A stretch of 64,000 nt of DNA, from assembly GCA_905210995.1 (NCBI GenBank), contig CAJLZE010000001.1, forward strand, positions 1 to 64,000. Reading direction: 5' to 3'. The position numbers and the translations under genes were made by a program. The number at the start of each line of letters is the position of its first letter. Positions within the stretch are counted from its first letter, which is position 1. Shown piece after piece: positions 8,469-16,377 of the stretch. The DNA is from an uncultured Anaerotruncus sp. Lineage in GTDB: Bacteria > Bacillota > Clostridia > Oscillospirales > CAG-272. The notes below the pieces were generated by a model, which ran no database searches, was not told where the DNA came from, and worked only from the letters and a program-made list of their open reading frames with translations.

Positions 8469-9469
8469 TGCTTTGCCTTTCCCCAAAAGGGCTTTGCCTT
8501 GAGCGCCGTGTACATTTCAAGGTAGCTTTTGTGTCTTTCGGGCGCTATCACGCCCTCCCTAACTGCCTCAAGCACCGCGCAGCCCTCCTCTTTGGTGTGC
8601 GTGCAGTCGGCATACCGGCAGTGGCCGTAATACGGCGCGAACTCACGCATCGTTCCGGGCAGATCGTCAAGCCCGAAGAAGTCGAAATTTTCAAAATCAA
8701 GCAGCGAAAAGCCGGGAGTATCGGCAATATATCCGCCGCCCGGCAACGGGAAAAGCGACGCCTCGCGCGTGGTATGCCTGCCCCTGCCTATCTTTTCGCT
8801 GACTCCGCCCGTGCGAAGCCCGAGCCCGGGAAAAAGCGCGTTGAGGAGCGTTGATTTTCCGACGCCCGATGCGCCGGCAAACGCAGCCACTCTGCCCGAA
8901 AGCTTTTCGGCAACAAAGGCGGAAAGGCTCTCCACCCCCTCGCCCGTCGCGCATGAAAGCGGAAAGACCGCATATCCCGCACGGCGATAGATGTCGGCGA
9001 TCCGCTCAGACCCCGCCTCGTCAAGCTCGCGCTTTCCGATAACAATAACGGGCTCGATGCCGTTATACTCGGCGATCGAAACGAGCTTGTCCAGCGTCGG
9101 CAACACCGGCGCGGGCTTTGCCGCGGCTGCGGCTATGAAGATATAGTCGATATTTGCAAGCGGCGGACGTATCAGCGCATTTTTGCGCGGAAGGATAGCG
9201 CATATCACCGCCTCCGACCCGTCGCCCGCACCGCCTGCGGCGTTTGCCGCCAGCTCGACGCGAACTCTGTCGCCCGTCAGCGGACGGTCAAGGCGCGACC
9301 CGGTGTGATAGGCGCCCGCCGTGCGCGCGGCGGACGAAAATGTCGCCCTCAGCGCTCCGCGAACGCGGCAGCTCACCGTTGCGCCGCCGTCAAGATCAAC
9401 GGAATATATCCCGCCGACGCCGCGTATTATCCTGCCTTCCCTCACCGCATTTTCGTTCGTTTCAGTCAT
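8465..9469 (-). CDS. rsgA: Ribosome small-subunit-dependent GTPase A
   Basis: A 334-residue circularly permuted GTPase that assists late 30S maturation. It has an N-terminal OB fold (residues 10-90), then the G domain in permuted order: a G4-like segment VIVIGKRELDE near 140, G5 LSCATGEG near 178, P-loop GASGVGKSTLLNAL near 203-216, GRHTTREASLF (G2) and DTPGFSLLDF (G3). The C-terminal zinc knuckle is HCRYADCTHTKEEGC. The G4 motif reads GKRE instead of the usual NKxD or TKxD, so guanine recognition may be altered. It follows the prkC region, as in most Firmicutes, and overlaps thiN by 4 bp. The start shown has only a weak ribosome site. Confidence 0.93.
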   Translation of the reverse strand: MTETNENAVREGRIIRGVGGIYSVDLDGGATVSCRVRGALRATFSSAARTAGAYHTGSRLDRPLTGDRVRVELAANAAGGAGDGSEAVICAILPRKNALIRPPLANIDYIFIAAAAAKPAPVLPTLDKLVSIAEYNGIEPVIVIGKRELDEAGSERIADIYRRAGYAVFPLSCATGEGVESLSAFVAEKLSGRVAAFAGASGVGKSTLLNALFPGLGLRTGGVSEKIGRGRHTTREASLFPLPGGGYIADTPGFSLLDFENFDFFGLDDLPGTMREFAPYYGHCRYADCTHTKEEGCAVLEAVREGVIAPERHKSYLEMYTALKAKPFWGKAKQ

Positions 9470-9502
9470 TTATATTGATAATGTAGTATCTCCCGATTTG
9501 CT

Positions 9503-11005
9503 TTATCTTGAGTTCATGCCGAGGTCCGCCGTATAGACATACTCGGCGTTGAAATACGATTTTCTTTCGCCGCTTTGCGGCACGAGCGTAAGAAGAACGC
9601 CGCCGCGCATACTGTTGTTGTATTCAAACCTACCGCCGAGTCCGTTTTTGGAGTAGCCGACCGAGCCCGCAAACACGCAGGTGATGCTGCCCGAGCTCAC
9701 CGAGTCGGTCCTGCCCTCGGAGCTTGCCGCCACAAAGCAGGTTATGCCTTCGGAGACCGCCGTGTCGAACACCGAAGCGCCCGACGTCTCGCCAGTGCCC
9801 TCCGACGCCACGAATTCAGGCAGATCGGCTGCGATAAGAGCGCCCGGAACATCGCCGTCCGTCTCACCCAGAGCCTCGCGCCCCTTTTCAAGCTCGGCGC
9901 TCAGCTTTTCGGATGTCTCGGCAGCCCCCTCGCCAGTCATCCAGACGCTGCCGACCGTTTTGCCCTTCGCGTCCGAAAGCATGAGAAGAGATGTGCTTCC
10001 GGTGGGAGCCACGCAGCCCTCTCTTGTGCCGAGCACCTCGTTTATCATGGAGCCGGGAAGTCCGCCGCCGTCACCTTCGGTCACGGCTTTGGGGAGAAAG
10101 CTCCAGCTTATACCGCGCTCGTTGAGCGGCGCGATTATGGCATCCCATGCCTCTGCAAGCGAGGCGCGGTCCTCGGCTCCCGCCGAAAGATCGCCGCAGA
10201 AAACGACCATGCCGGGCTTTTCGGAATCGAGCAGCGCACCTATCGCACGGACGGAATACCTGTCGGCATCGGGCGACGAAAGCACGAGCATGCTGAAGCC
10301 GCCGGATCCCTCGGGCGCTTTGATCTCTATGTAAGCGGAGGCGGACGGATCTTCGGTGCTGTTGTTTTCAAAGCCCGAGAGCACCGCGTCAAGATCGGGC
10401 ACTCCGACCCCTTTTTTCATGCGCACGGCATTGATCGCGTCGCCGTTGTAGTTTGAAACGAAGCGGTCGATGCCCGCCTCGGCTCCGGCGGAGCCGAACG
10501 ATTCGATTATAAGATCGCCGCGGCTGTTGAAATATGTGCGGCAGCCGTCGGCTCCCACCGAATAATACGAATCCACATAATCGCATTCGGAAAGCTCGGT
10601 GTGACCTATGACTATGGCGCCGCCGTCGTCGGTGAACTTGCCGTTTTCGATGTCCGAGGCGGGCACGAGCTCTGCCTCGTAGTTGTATCTCTGAGCAAGC
10701 TCGGACGCGAGCCGCCTTGCAGCCGTAAGCGCCCACTCGCTGCCCGCATTGTCGCGGTAAACGACGTATATGCGCAGCGGCTCGACCTTGCCGACAGCCA
10801 CAGCATCATTTTTATCGTCTGCGGTAAGGAGTGCCACCTCGCTTGCCGCCGGGAAGAGCCCGACAGCCATTACGGTGAACATCAGCGCGCTGACGGTGCG
10901 AAAGACCGTTCCCGCTCTTCGGTGCTGCAGCAGCTTATTGACTGCCGAAACAGCCACGAGCGCCGTACTTATCACAAGCTCGGCCGCCTTTTTGAAGAAT
11001 TTCAT
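9503..11005 (-). CDS. Predicted secreted/membrane pseudo-metallophosphoesterase
   Basis: A 500-residue protein not recognised as a named gene. It has an N-terminal basic region and a hydrophobic segment near 35-58 (VFRTVSALMFTVMAVGLF), so it is exported or membrane anchored. Residues 75-180 form an alpha/beta domain with regular strands. Residues 235-495 follow the layout of calcineurin-like phosphoesterases: MVVFCGDLSAG, then AWDAIIAPLNERGISWSFLP, PGALIAADLPEFVAS and ITCVFAGSVGYSKNGLGG. These align with the family's VvFtGDlv, ipwavvfGNHD, FfHiPlpEy and vfsGHdHvN positions. The catalytic DxH, GNH and GHxH residues are missing, so it is probably a non-catalytic binding protein. The start at 11005 has GAGG upstream. 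It lies between prkC and rsgA. Confidence 0.6.
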   Translation of the reverse strand: MKFFKKAAELVISTALVAVSAVNKLLQHRRAGTVFRTVSALMFTVMAVGLFPAASEVALLTADDKNDAVAVGKVEPLRIYVVYRDNAGSEWALTAARRLASELAQRYNYEAELVPASDIENGKFTDDGGAIVIGHTELSECDYVDSYYSVGADGCRTYFNSRGDLIIESFGSAGAEAGIDRFVSNYNGDAINAVRMKKGVGVPDLDAVLSGFENNSTEDPSASAYIEIKAPEGSGGFSMLVLSSPDADRYSVRAIGALLDSEKPGMVVFCGDLSAGAEDRASLAEAWDAIIAPLNERGISWSFLPKAVTEGDGGGLPGSMINEVLGTREGCVAPTGSTSLLMLSDAKGKTVGSVWMTGEGAAETSEKLSAELEKGREALGETDGDVPGALIAADLPEFVASEGTGETSGASVFDTAVSEGITCFVAASSEGRTDSVSSGSITCVFAGSVGYSKNGLGGRFEYNNSMRGGVLLTLVPQSGERKSYFNAEYVYTADLGMNSR

Positions 11006-11136
11006 TGATCTGATCCTCGGGTGAAGAGAGCCGGGCGCACGGTACCGAGCGTGTGCCATTTTGCCTCGCCACCCTACCTTTCGGTAGATTTGGACTTAAA
11101 AAGTCGTCTCAAAAGGGTCAATATTGCCTTTTTGCC

Positions 11137-13602
11137 TTACGGTCTCCTCGTAACGTCGGGATCTCTGCGGGTCGTCGCCGCGGGAGTCGTAGTGCCGCCC
11201 GGCTTCGTCGTCTCGTCCACGTATGCGGGGCCGCCGCTGACCGTGAGCGTGACTGTCTCCTCCCATTCCCGCACAGTGATCTCATCGCTGCTGTCGGGAG
11301 TCTGGCTTATGACCGTTCCTACGGGCTTGTCGCTCTTCACGGTCACGACCTTTACGTTGAGCTTTTCCGAATTCAGGCGTTTTTCGGCTTCGGCAAGCGT
11401 CTTTCCGACCACATCGGGGACTATGAGCGTCATTTCGGGGTTCTCCCAATCGGGACCGCCGCTGACGGTAACGTCAACGTATATCTCTCCGGGATATCCC
11501 GAGATCGTATCGCCGACCGCCACAGACTGCGCAAGGACTCTGCCCGCGGGGGCGTCGTTCTTTATGTATCTGACATTGCCGATATTCGCGCCGAGCATCT
11601 GCAGGACCGATGTCGCCTGCTCAAGCGTTCTGCCCGTAAGGCGCGGGACCTTTATCGTCGTGAGCGTCGGCTTGTAATTGCTTCCGCCGCTGACCGTTAA
11701 CGTAACGCCTTCGGCAGCGGGGTCGGGAGCCGTGCCGCCTCCCGTTATGTCGGTGCCGAGGGGATCCTGCGCTATGACGGTCCCCTCTTCAAGCTCGCTC
11801 TGCACTATGCGCACGCTCAGGGTGCGCAGCCCGTACACCGAAAGCAGCGTCGAGGCATCGGCACGTTTCATTCCGGTAACGGACGGTATATACCGCGTCT
11901 CAAAGTCGCTGCCGCCGCTTATGACAAAGCTTATCTCGGTAAGCCCCGGCACGCCGTCGCTCTCCGGCTCGGGGGACTGGCAAAGCACCGTGCCGACGGG
12001 CTTCGACGACCTTGTGTATGTGACCTTTCCGACCGAGAGCTTTGCGTCGTCAAGTATACGGCGCGCCTCTGGCTCGGTCTTGTCGGCAAAATCGGGGACC
12101 TTCACAGAGGGAACATACCCCGAGCTTTTTCCGCGGCTCACATAGACCGTGACGTCGCTGCCGACGACAAGCTCGGCGCCGGGCGCCGGCTCGGTGGTTA
12201 TGACGTACCCCGACGGTATCGCGGCGTTATCCTGCTCGACTACCGTCACCCTGAAGCCCTTGCCGCGCAGCGCGCTCTTGACGGTGCGCCAGTCGGTGAT
12301 GGTATAATCGGGCATCGTGAGCATTCGCGGACCGCGGCTGACCGTGAGGGTCACGGTGCAGGGCACTTTTTTGTGCGCCCCGCCGCCCGGCGACTGGCTG
12401 ATGATGCTGCCCTTTGCCGCCGCATCGGAATATTCCTCTTCGAATTCGAGAATAACATCGCCCGATCTCAGATCCTGCGCGGCAAGCTCGTCGGCAAGAC
12501 GCGCCTCGCAGGTCTCGCGGTCAAGCCCCATGAGATCGGGAACTATGACCGCCGCGGTCTTTGTCATGCCGCCGACGACCTTATCAAAAGCATAGAAGAA
12601 GGACACGAGCCCCACTATGAGCACCGCAAACGCCACGCCGAGCACGACGGGAGTCATCGAATGCGAGGGACGTATTTCGCTCAGATTGCGCTTTGATCTC
12701 TTCAGCGCCGCTATTTTTGCGGGCGTGCGCACCGTCGCCGCCGGATTTTTCTTTATCCTGCGCAGCTCGCGCAGCATATCCGCCGCGCTCTGATAGCGCT
12801 TTTGCGGATTTTTCTCCATGACACATAGGATGAGCTGCTCAAGCCCGCGCGGTATCTTCGGGTCTATCTGACGCGGCGGCACCGGCTTGTCGTGCATGTG
12901 CATGAGAACGACCGATATCGGGCTCTCGTCGTCAAACGGCAGCTTGCCCGTTGACATTTCGTACATCATGACCCCGAGCGAATAAAGGTCTGAGCGCGCG
13001 TCGCAGGCGTTGCTCTGCGCCTGCTCGGGGCTGATATAATAGACCGTGCCCACGGTCTTGTCGGATATCGGCGCGGTGTCGCTGTCGGGCAGCTTGGCTA
13101 TGCCGAAATCCATGACCTTTACGGTCCCGTTTTTGAGCAGCATGATGTTTTGCGGCTTTATGTCGCGGTGGACGACGCCTTTGGAATGCGCGTGCGCGAG
13201 CGCCGACAGTATCTGCTCTGTATATGAGATTATCTCCGCGAGCGGCAGCACGCCGCGCTTATCCATATAGTCGCGCAGCGAAATGCCGTCGATGTATTCC
13301 ATCACGAGATATTTGTGCTCGGTATCGACCGAAACATCGCGTATCGCCACAATGTTCGGGTGCGAGAGCATCGAAACGGCGCGCGATTCGTTTACGAACC
13401 GCGTCAGCGCCTCGGGATCTCCCGCAATATCGTCACGCAGCATCTTTATCGCAACGGTGTCGTCCTGCTTCATGTCGTGAGCGCGGAAAACGACTGCCAT
13501 GCCCCCGGTGCCGAGCAGCTTTTCTATTTTATATCTGCCGTCAAGCAACACGGATACGTATTTTTCGTATATGCTGTTTTCGGTTATTTTTGAATTATCC
13601 AT
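11137..13602 (-). CDS. prkC: PASTA-domain Ser/Thr protein kinase
   Basis: An 821-residue membrane kinase. The cytoplasmic kinase domain (about 23-285) has the glycine loop GTGGMAVVF (31-39), K53, the catalytic HRD at 145-147 and DFG at 165-167. A single membrane helix spans 317-339. The extracellular part has six successive PASTA repeats from about 352 to 790, each ending in a TLTVSRG or TVSGG strand, then a Pro/Thr-rich tail. PrkC/Stk1 proteins sense muropeptides or lipid II and control cell-wall growth, spore germination and translation. The partner phosphatase is encoded 71 bp upstream and rsgA lies downstream. Six repeats is more than the three or four typical of Bacillus and Staphylococcus. 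Confidence 0.95.
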   Translation of the reverse strand: MDNSKITENSIYEKYVSVLLDGRYKIEKLLGTGGMAVVFRAHDMKQDDTVAIKMLRDDIAGDPEALTRFVNESRAVSMLSHPNIVAIRDVSVDTEHKYLVMEYIDGISLRDYMDKRGVLPLAEIISYTEQILSALAHAHSKGVVHRDIKPQNIMLLKNGTVKVMDFGIAKLPDSDTAPISDKTVGTVYYISPEQAQSNACDARSDLYSLGVMMYEMSTGKLPFDDESPISVVLMHMHDKPVPPRQIDPKIPRGLEQLILCVMEKNPQKRYQSAADMLRELRRIKKNPAATVRTPAKIAALKRSKRNLSEIRPSHSMTPVVLGVAFAVLIVGLVSFFYAFDKVVGGMTKTAAVIVPDLMGLDRETCEARLADELAAQDLRSGDVILEFEEEYSDAAAKGSIISQSPGGGAHKKVPCTVTLTVSRGPRMLTMPDYTITDWRTVKSALRGKGFRVTVVEQDNAAIPSGYVITTEPAPGAELVVGSDVTVYVSRGKSSGYVPSVKVPDFADKTEPEARRILDDAKLSVGKVTYTRSSKPVGTVLCQSPEPESDGVPGLTEISFVISGGSDFETRYIPSVTGMKRADASTLLSVYGLRTLSVRIVQSELEEGTVIAQDPLGTDITGGGTAPDPAAEGVTLTVSGGSNYKPTLTTIKVPRLTGRTLEQATSVLQMLGANIGNVRYIKNDAPAGRVLAQSVAVGDTISGYPGEIYVDVTVSGGPDWENPEMTLIVPDVVGKTLAEAEKRLNSEKLNVKVVTVKSDKPVGTVISQTPDSSDEITVREWEETVTLTVSGGPAYVDETTKPGGTTTPAATTRRDPDVTRRP

Positions 13603-13673
13603 TTCCTTTTCGCCGACGTCGGCTCTCCGTTTTTACTGATACCCTTATTTATCGGATATGTAGCTTTTCTCTT

Positions 13674-14435
13674 TTATGAGAGTTGAACGAGCAATACGGT
13701 TATATTATCCGGACCTCCCGCGGCATTTGCAAGCCCCACAAGTCCGTTCACTTTTTCTTCGGGCGTACCGCCGTCGCAGACGACGGTGTGGATTATCTCG
13801 TCGCTCACGCTGCCGGAAAGTCCGTCGGAGCAGAGGAGTATCCACCGCTTGCCGTCGGGCGGCAGCGAAATATCCACCGACCGCAGGTCGGGACGCACGG
13901 TGTCGTCTATCCCAACGGCACGTGTTATCACATTGCGCACGGGCGACACGCGCGCCTCAGCCTCGCTCATCTGCCCCATGTCAACAAGATGCTGAACATA
14001 TGAGTGGTCGTGAGTGAGCTGCGTTATCGAGGCGGACGTTATATCGTACATGCGGCTGTCGCCGACATTGACAAAGCATCCTCCCACATTTTCGCACAGC
14101 AGGAGCGCCACAAGGGTCGTGCCCATTCCGGCAAGCGCTTCGGCATTGTCCGCCGCGGTCCTGACCGCGCTGTTGGCAAGGGACGCGCCGCGTTCGAGTG
14201 CGTGTCTGAACGTCGGGACCGTCAGTTGCGCTCCGGCGTCCTCAAGCGACTCGCGCACGGCAGCCACAAAAACATCCCGCGCGGTGCCGGATGCCGTGGC
14301 TCCTCCGGCATGACCGCCCATGCCGTCGCAGACAACGCAAAGCGTTGCGCCGGCTATGGTGTATATCCCGAAGCAGTCCTGATTCTCAACTCTCTTTGAG
14401 CCGATATCGGTAGTCCCGTAGCATTTTATTGACAT
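13674..14435 (-). CDS. stp: PP2C-family Ser/Thr protein phosphatase
   Basis: A 253-residue PPM phosphatase. Metal-binding motifs appear in order: RVENQDCFGIY (residues 15-25), VVCDGMGGHAGG (33-44), GMGTTLVALLL near 107, NVGDSRMYDI (123-132), LCSDGLSGSVSDE (202-214) and GGPDNITVLLVQLS at the C-terminus. The family dephosphorylates PrkC and its targets such as EF-Tu, EF-G and CpgA/RsgA. The gene is directly upstream of prkC, the conserved kinase/phosphatase pairing. GAAAGGGG lies 7 bases before the ATG. A possible -10 box upstream (14506-14511) suggests an internal promoter, but rlmN read-through is equally likely. Confidence 0.95.
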   Translation of the reverse strand: MSIKCYGTTDIGSKRVENQDCFGIYTIAGATLCVVCDGMGGHAGGATASGTARDVFVAAVRESLEDAGAQLTVPTFRHALERGASLANSAVRTAADNAEALAGMGTTLVALLLCENVGGCFVNVGDSRMYDITSASITQLTHDHSYVQHLVDMGQMSEAEARVSPVRNVITRAVGIDDTVRPDLRSVDISLPPDGKRWILLCSDGLSGSVSDEIIHTVVCDGGTPEEKVNGLVGLANAAGGPDNITVLLVQLS

Positions 14436-14505
14436 TCCCTGACCCCTTTCCTGCCCGCATGACGTTTTTGCGGTCCCGATGAGACCTAATATCCGTCATA
14501 CGGTT

Positions 14506-14511
14506 ATTATA
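14506..14511 (-). promoter_or_regulatory. Possible -10 box upstream of stp
   Basis: A TATAAT hexamer on the minus strand lies 70 bp upstream of stp in the 126-bp gap after rlmN. No good -35 is visible at the right distance, so this is a weak call. Confidence 0.3.
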
Positions 14512-14561
14512 CAATATCAAATCAGTCTTTATTTTGCGAAATAGTTATAGCGATGCAAATA

Positions 14562-15665
14562 TTATTTGCGATCCTCCGCCGCGCCGTCGCTCATCACAGC
14601 CTTGCGCAACTGACCGCACGCGGCGTCGATGTCGGGTCCCAGACGGCGGCGGACCGTCGCGCGTATGCCTTTTTTCTCAAGCGTCGATGCGAAATCCGCT
14701 ATCGCGCCGCGCTCGGGCGGCATAAGTCCCGTCTCGCGCACCGGATTGACCGGTATGAGGTTAACGTGTATCGGCATATTCAGCCCGTCACGGCGAAGCG
14801 AGCGGTTAAGCAGTTCTGCCAGCCGGCGCGCGTCTGCAACGGTCGAATTCTTATCCTTTATAAGTGTATATTCGAAGGATATGCGGCGCCCCGTCGTGCG
14901 GTAATAATCGCGGCACGCCGACATCAGCTCCGCTATCGGGTAACGCCTGTCTACCGGCATTATCGCCGCGCGCGTTTCGTCGTCGGGTGCGTGCAGCGAG
15001 ATGGACAGCGTGATGGGCAGATCCTCACCCGCCAGCCGCCTTATCCCGTCGGCAAGCCCGCAGGTCGAAAGCGAAATGTGGCGATAGCCTATGTCGAGCC
15101 CGCGGCGGTCGTTTACAAGGTGAAGGAACTTCACGGCATTGTCAAAGTTGTCGAGCGGCTCGCCGATGCCCATCATGACTATGTTGCCGACACGCTCGCC
15201 GCTGTCCGCCGACACGGCTATGACCTGCCCCGCGATCTCGCCCGCGGAGAGGTCACGCACCTTTCCGCCTATCGTCGAGGCGCAGAAGGCGCACCCCATG
15301 CGGCAGCCGACCTGCGACGACACACACACCGTGTTGCCGTGGTGATAGCGCATGAGCACCGTTTCCACACACGCGCCGTCGGAAAGACGGAAAAGGTATT
15401 TTGTCGTTCCGTCAACAGCCGAGATCTGCCGCCGCACTGTCTGCGGAAGGCGATAGGGCGCCGCCGCCTCAAGCTTTGCGGCAAGCGCCTTCGGCACGCC
15501 GGGGATCTCCTCGGGCGACCGCCCGCGGTACATCTGCGGGAATATCTGCGACGCACGGTATTTCGGCTCGCCGAGCGAGATCATCAGCGCTTCAAGCTCA
15601 TTGTAATCATATGAGAGAAGTTCTTTCTTTATAATATCGGAAGTTTTTTCTTCAACAAGTACCAT
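14562..15665 (-). CDS. rlmN: 23S rRNA A2503 / tRNA A37 C2-methyltransferase, radical SAM
   Basis: A 367-residue enzyme that methylates C2 of A2503 in 23S rRNA and A37 of some tRNAs. The radical SAM cluster is CRMGCAFC near residue 120, preceded by the substrate loop VCVSSQVGC. GIGEPLDNFDN near 160 binds SAM. ITLSISLHAPDDETRAAIMPV and FEYTLIKDKN are typical of the family. The C-terminal catalytic cysteine lies in DIDAACGQL. The N-terminal helical RNA-binding part (YRASQIFPQMYRG) is complete. It is cytoplasmic. In relatives it directly follows rsmB; here a DUF559 gene and repeats separate them. Confidence 0.96.
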   Translation of the reverse strand: MVLVEEKTSDIIKKELLSYDYNELEALMISLGEPKYRASQIFPQMYRGRSPEEIPGVPKALAAKLEAAAPYRLPQTVRRQISAVDGTTKYLFRLSDGACVETVLMRYHHGNTVCVSSQVGCRMGCAFCASTIGGKVRDLSAGEIAGQVIAVSADSGERVGNIVMMGIGEPLDNFDNAVKFLHLVNDRRGLDIGYRHISLSTCGLADGIRRLAGEDLPITLSISLHAPDDETRAAIMPVDRRYPIAELMSACRDYYRTTGRRISFEYTLIKDKNSTVADARRLAELLNRSLRRDGLNMPIHVNLIPVNPVRETGLMPPERGAIADFASTLEKKGIRATVRRRLGPDIDAACGQLRKAVMSDGAAEDRK

Positions 15666-15712
15666 AACAAGACCCTTATCCGTTCATTCCGGCATACCGT
15701 GCCGCACCGTTT

Positions 15713-16093
15713 TTACCGTATCGCAGATCCATCGCCACCGGTCAATATTCCGGTCACGACGGCATCTATATATCCGCACACATTACGGAAGTTATTATCG
15801 ATCTGAAGGTTGGTGAACCTTATCACCCTGAGATCGTATCCCTCGAGCATTTCCGTTCTGAATTCATCTTTTTTTCGCCCTTCCGGAGTGTAATGCTGCG
15901 ATCCGTCTATCTCAACGACAAGTCTTGCCTTATGGCAGTAAAAATCCGCGATAAAACCACCTATTGCCTTCTGACGCTGAAACCTGACTTTGTATTTTGA
16001 CAAAAAATCATACCACAGATGTTTTTCCTGCGGAGTGGCACTGCGCCGCAGATTTTTTGCCAACGTTATGTTTTTGCCGTTGTAACCAAGCAA
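15713..16093 (-). CDS. DUF559 endonuclease-like protein
   Basis: A 126-residue protein with the DUF559 signature: LRRSATPQEKHLWYDFL, then VRFQRQKAIGGFIADFYC, LVVEIDGSQH and YDLRVIRFTN. This is a PD-(D/E)xK-like fold related to very-short-patch-repair nucleases; D and E in IADFYC and VVEIDG are the likely metal ligands. The start is taken as TTG at 16091-16093, with GAAGGAG 8 bases upstream, which gives the normal family length. An ATG at 16270 would add 59 residues that merely translate a dispersed repeat and has no ribosome site. The gene sits inside the rsmB-rlmN pair and looks like an insertion. Its function is unknown. Confidence 0.82.
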   Translation of the reverse strand: MLGYNGKNITLAKNLRRSATPQEKHLWYDFLSKYKVRFQRQKAIGGFIADFYCHKARLVVEIDGSQHYTPEGRKKDEFRTEMLEGYDLRVIRFTNLQIDNNFRNVCGYIDAVVTGILTGGDGSAIR

Positions 16094-16174
16094 TCCTTTA
16101 TCTCCTTCGGTGGGCTGCAAAAAGCATATCGGTCCCGGCGGAAGCATCACTTGTTTTTTGCGTTTTTCGTCCGG

Positions 16175-16225
16175 AACTCCTTCAGTCGGCTCCGCCGCCA
16201 GCTCCCTCGGCGAGGGAGCCTTGAC
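16175..16225 (-). repeat. Dispersed palindromic repeat, family A (copy 1)
   Basis: On the minus strand it reads aaggctccctcgccgaggga followed by gctggcggcggagccgactgaaggagt: two adjacent hairpins (ggctccctc/gagggagc and ggcgg/ccg). It matches copies at 61379 and 61890. It lies in the leader of the DUF559 gene. Confidence 0.75.
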
Positions 16226-16311
16226 AAGAGTCGCAGCCTCACCCGCATACCGGAACAATTCCTCATTCATTCGTGTCGGAGCACAAACGGTGAAATACGC
16301 ACTCGCTTCGT

Positions 16312-16362
16312 AAGCCTCCCTCCCGAGGGAGGTGCCGGAGCTTGTCTCCGGCGGAAGGAGTT
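16312..16362 (+). repeat. Dispersed palindromic repeat, family A variant (copy 2)
   Basis: The sequence aagcctccctcccgagggag then gtgccggagcttgtctccggcggaaggagt has the same two-hairpin plan as copy 1 but the opposite orientation and a longer second stem. It fills the gap between rsmB and the DUF559 leader. Confidence 0.65.
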
Positions 16363-16377
16363 ATTCTCCGTTCTCTG

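Noticed and set aside
16094..16270. An N-terminal extension of the DUF559 protein from an ATG at 16270
   Set aside because: It translates a dispersed repeat, lacks a ribosome site and makes the protein too long; the TTG at 16093 has a strong site.
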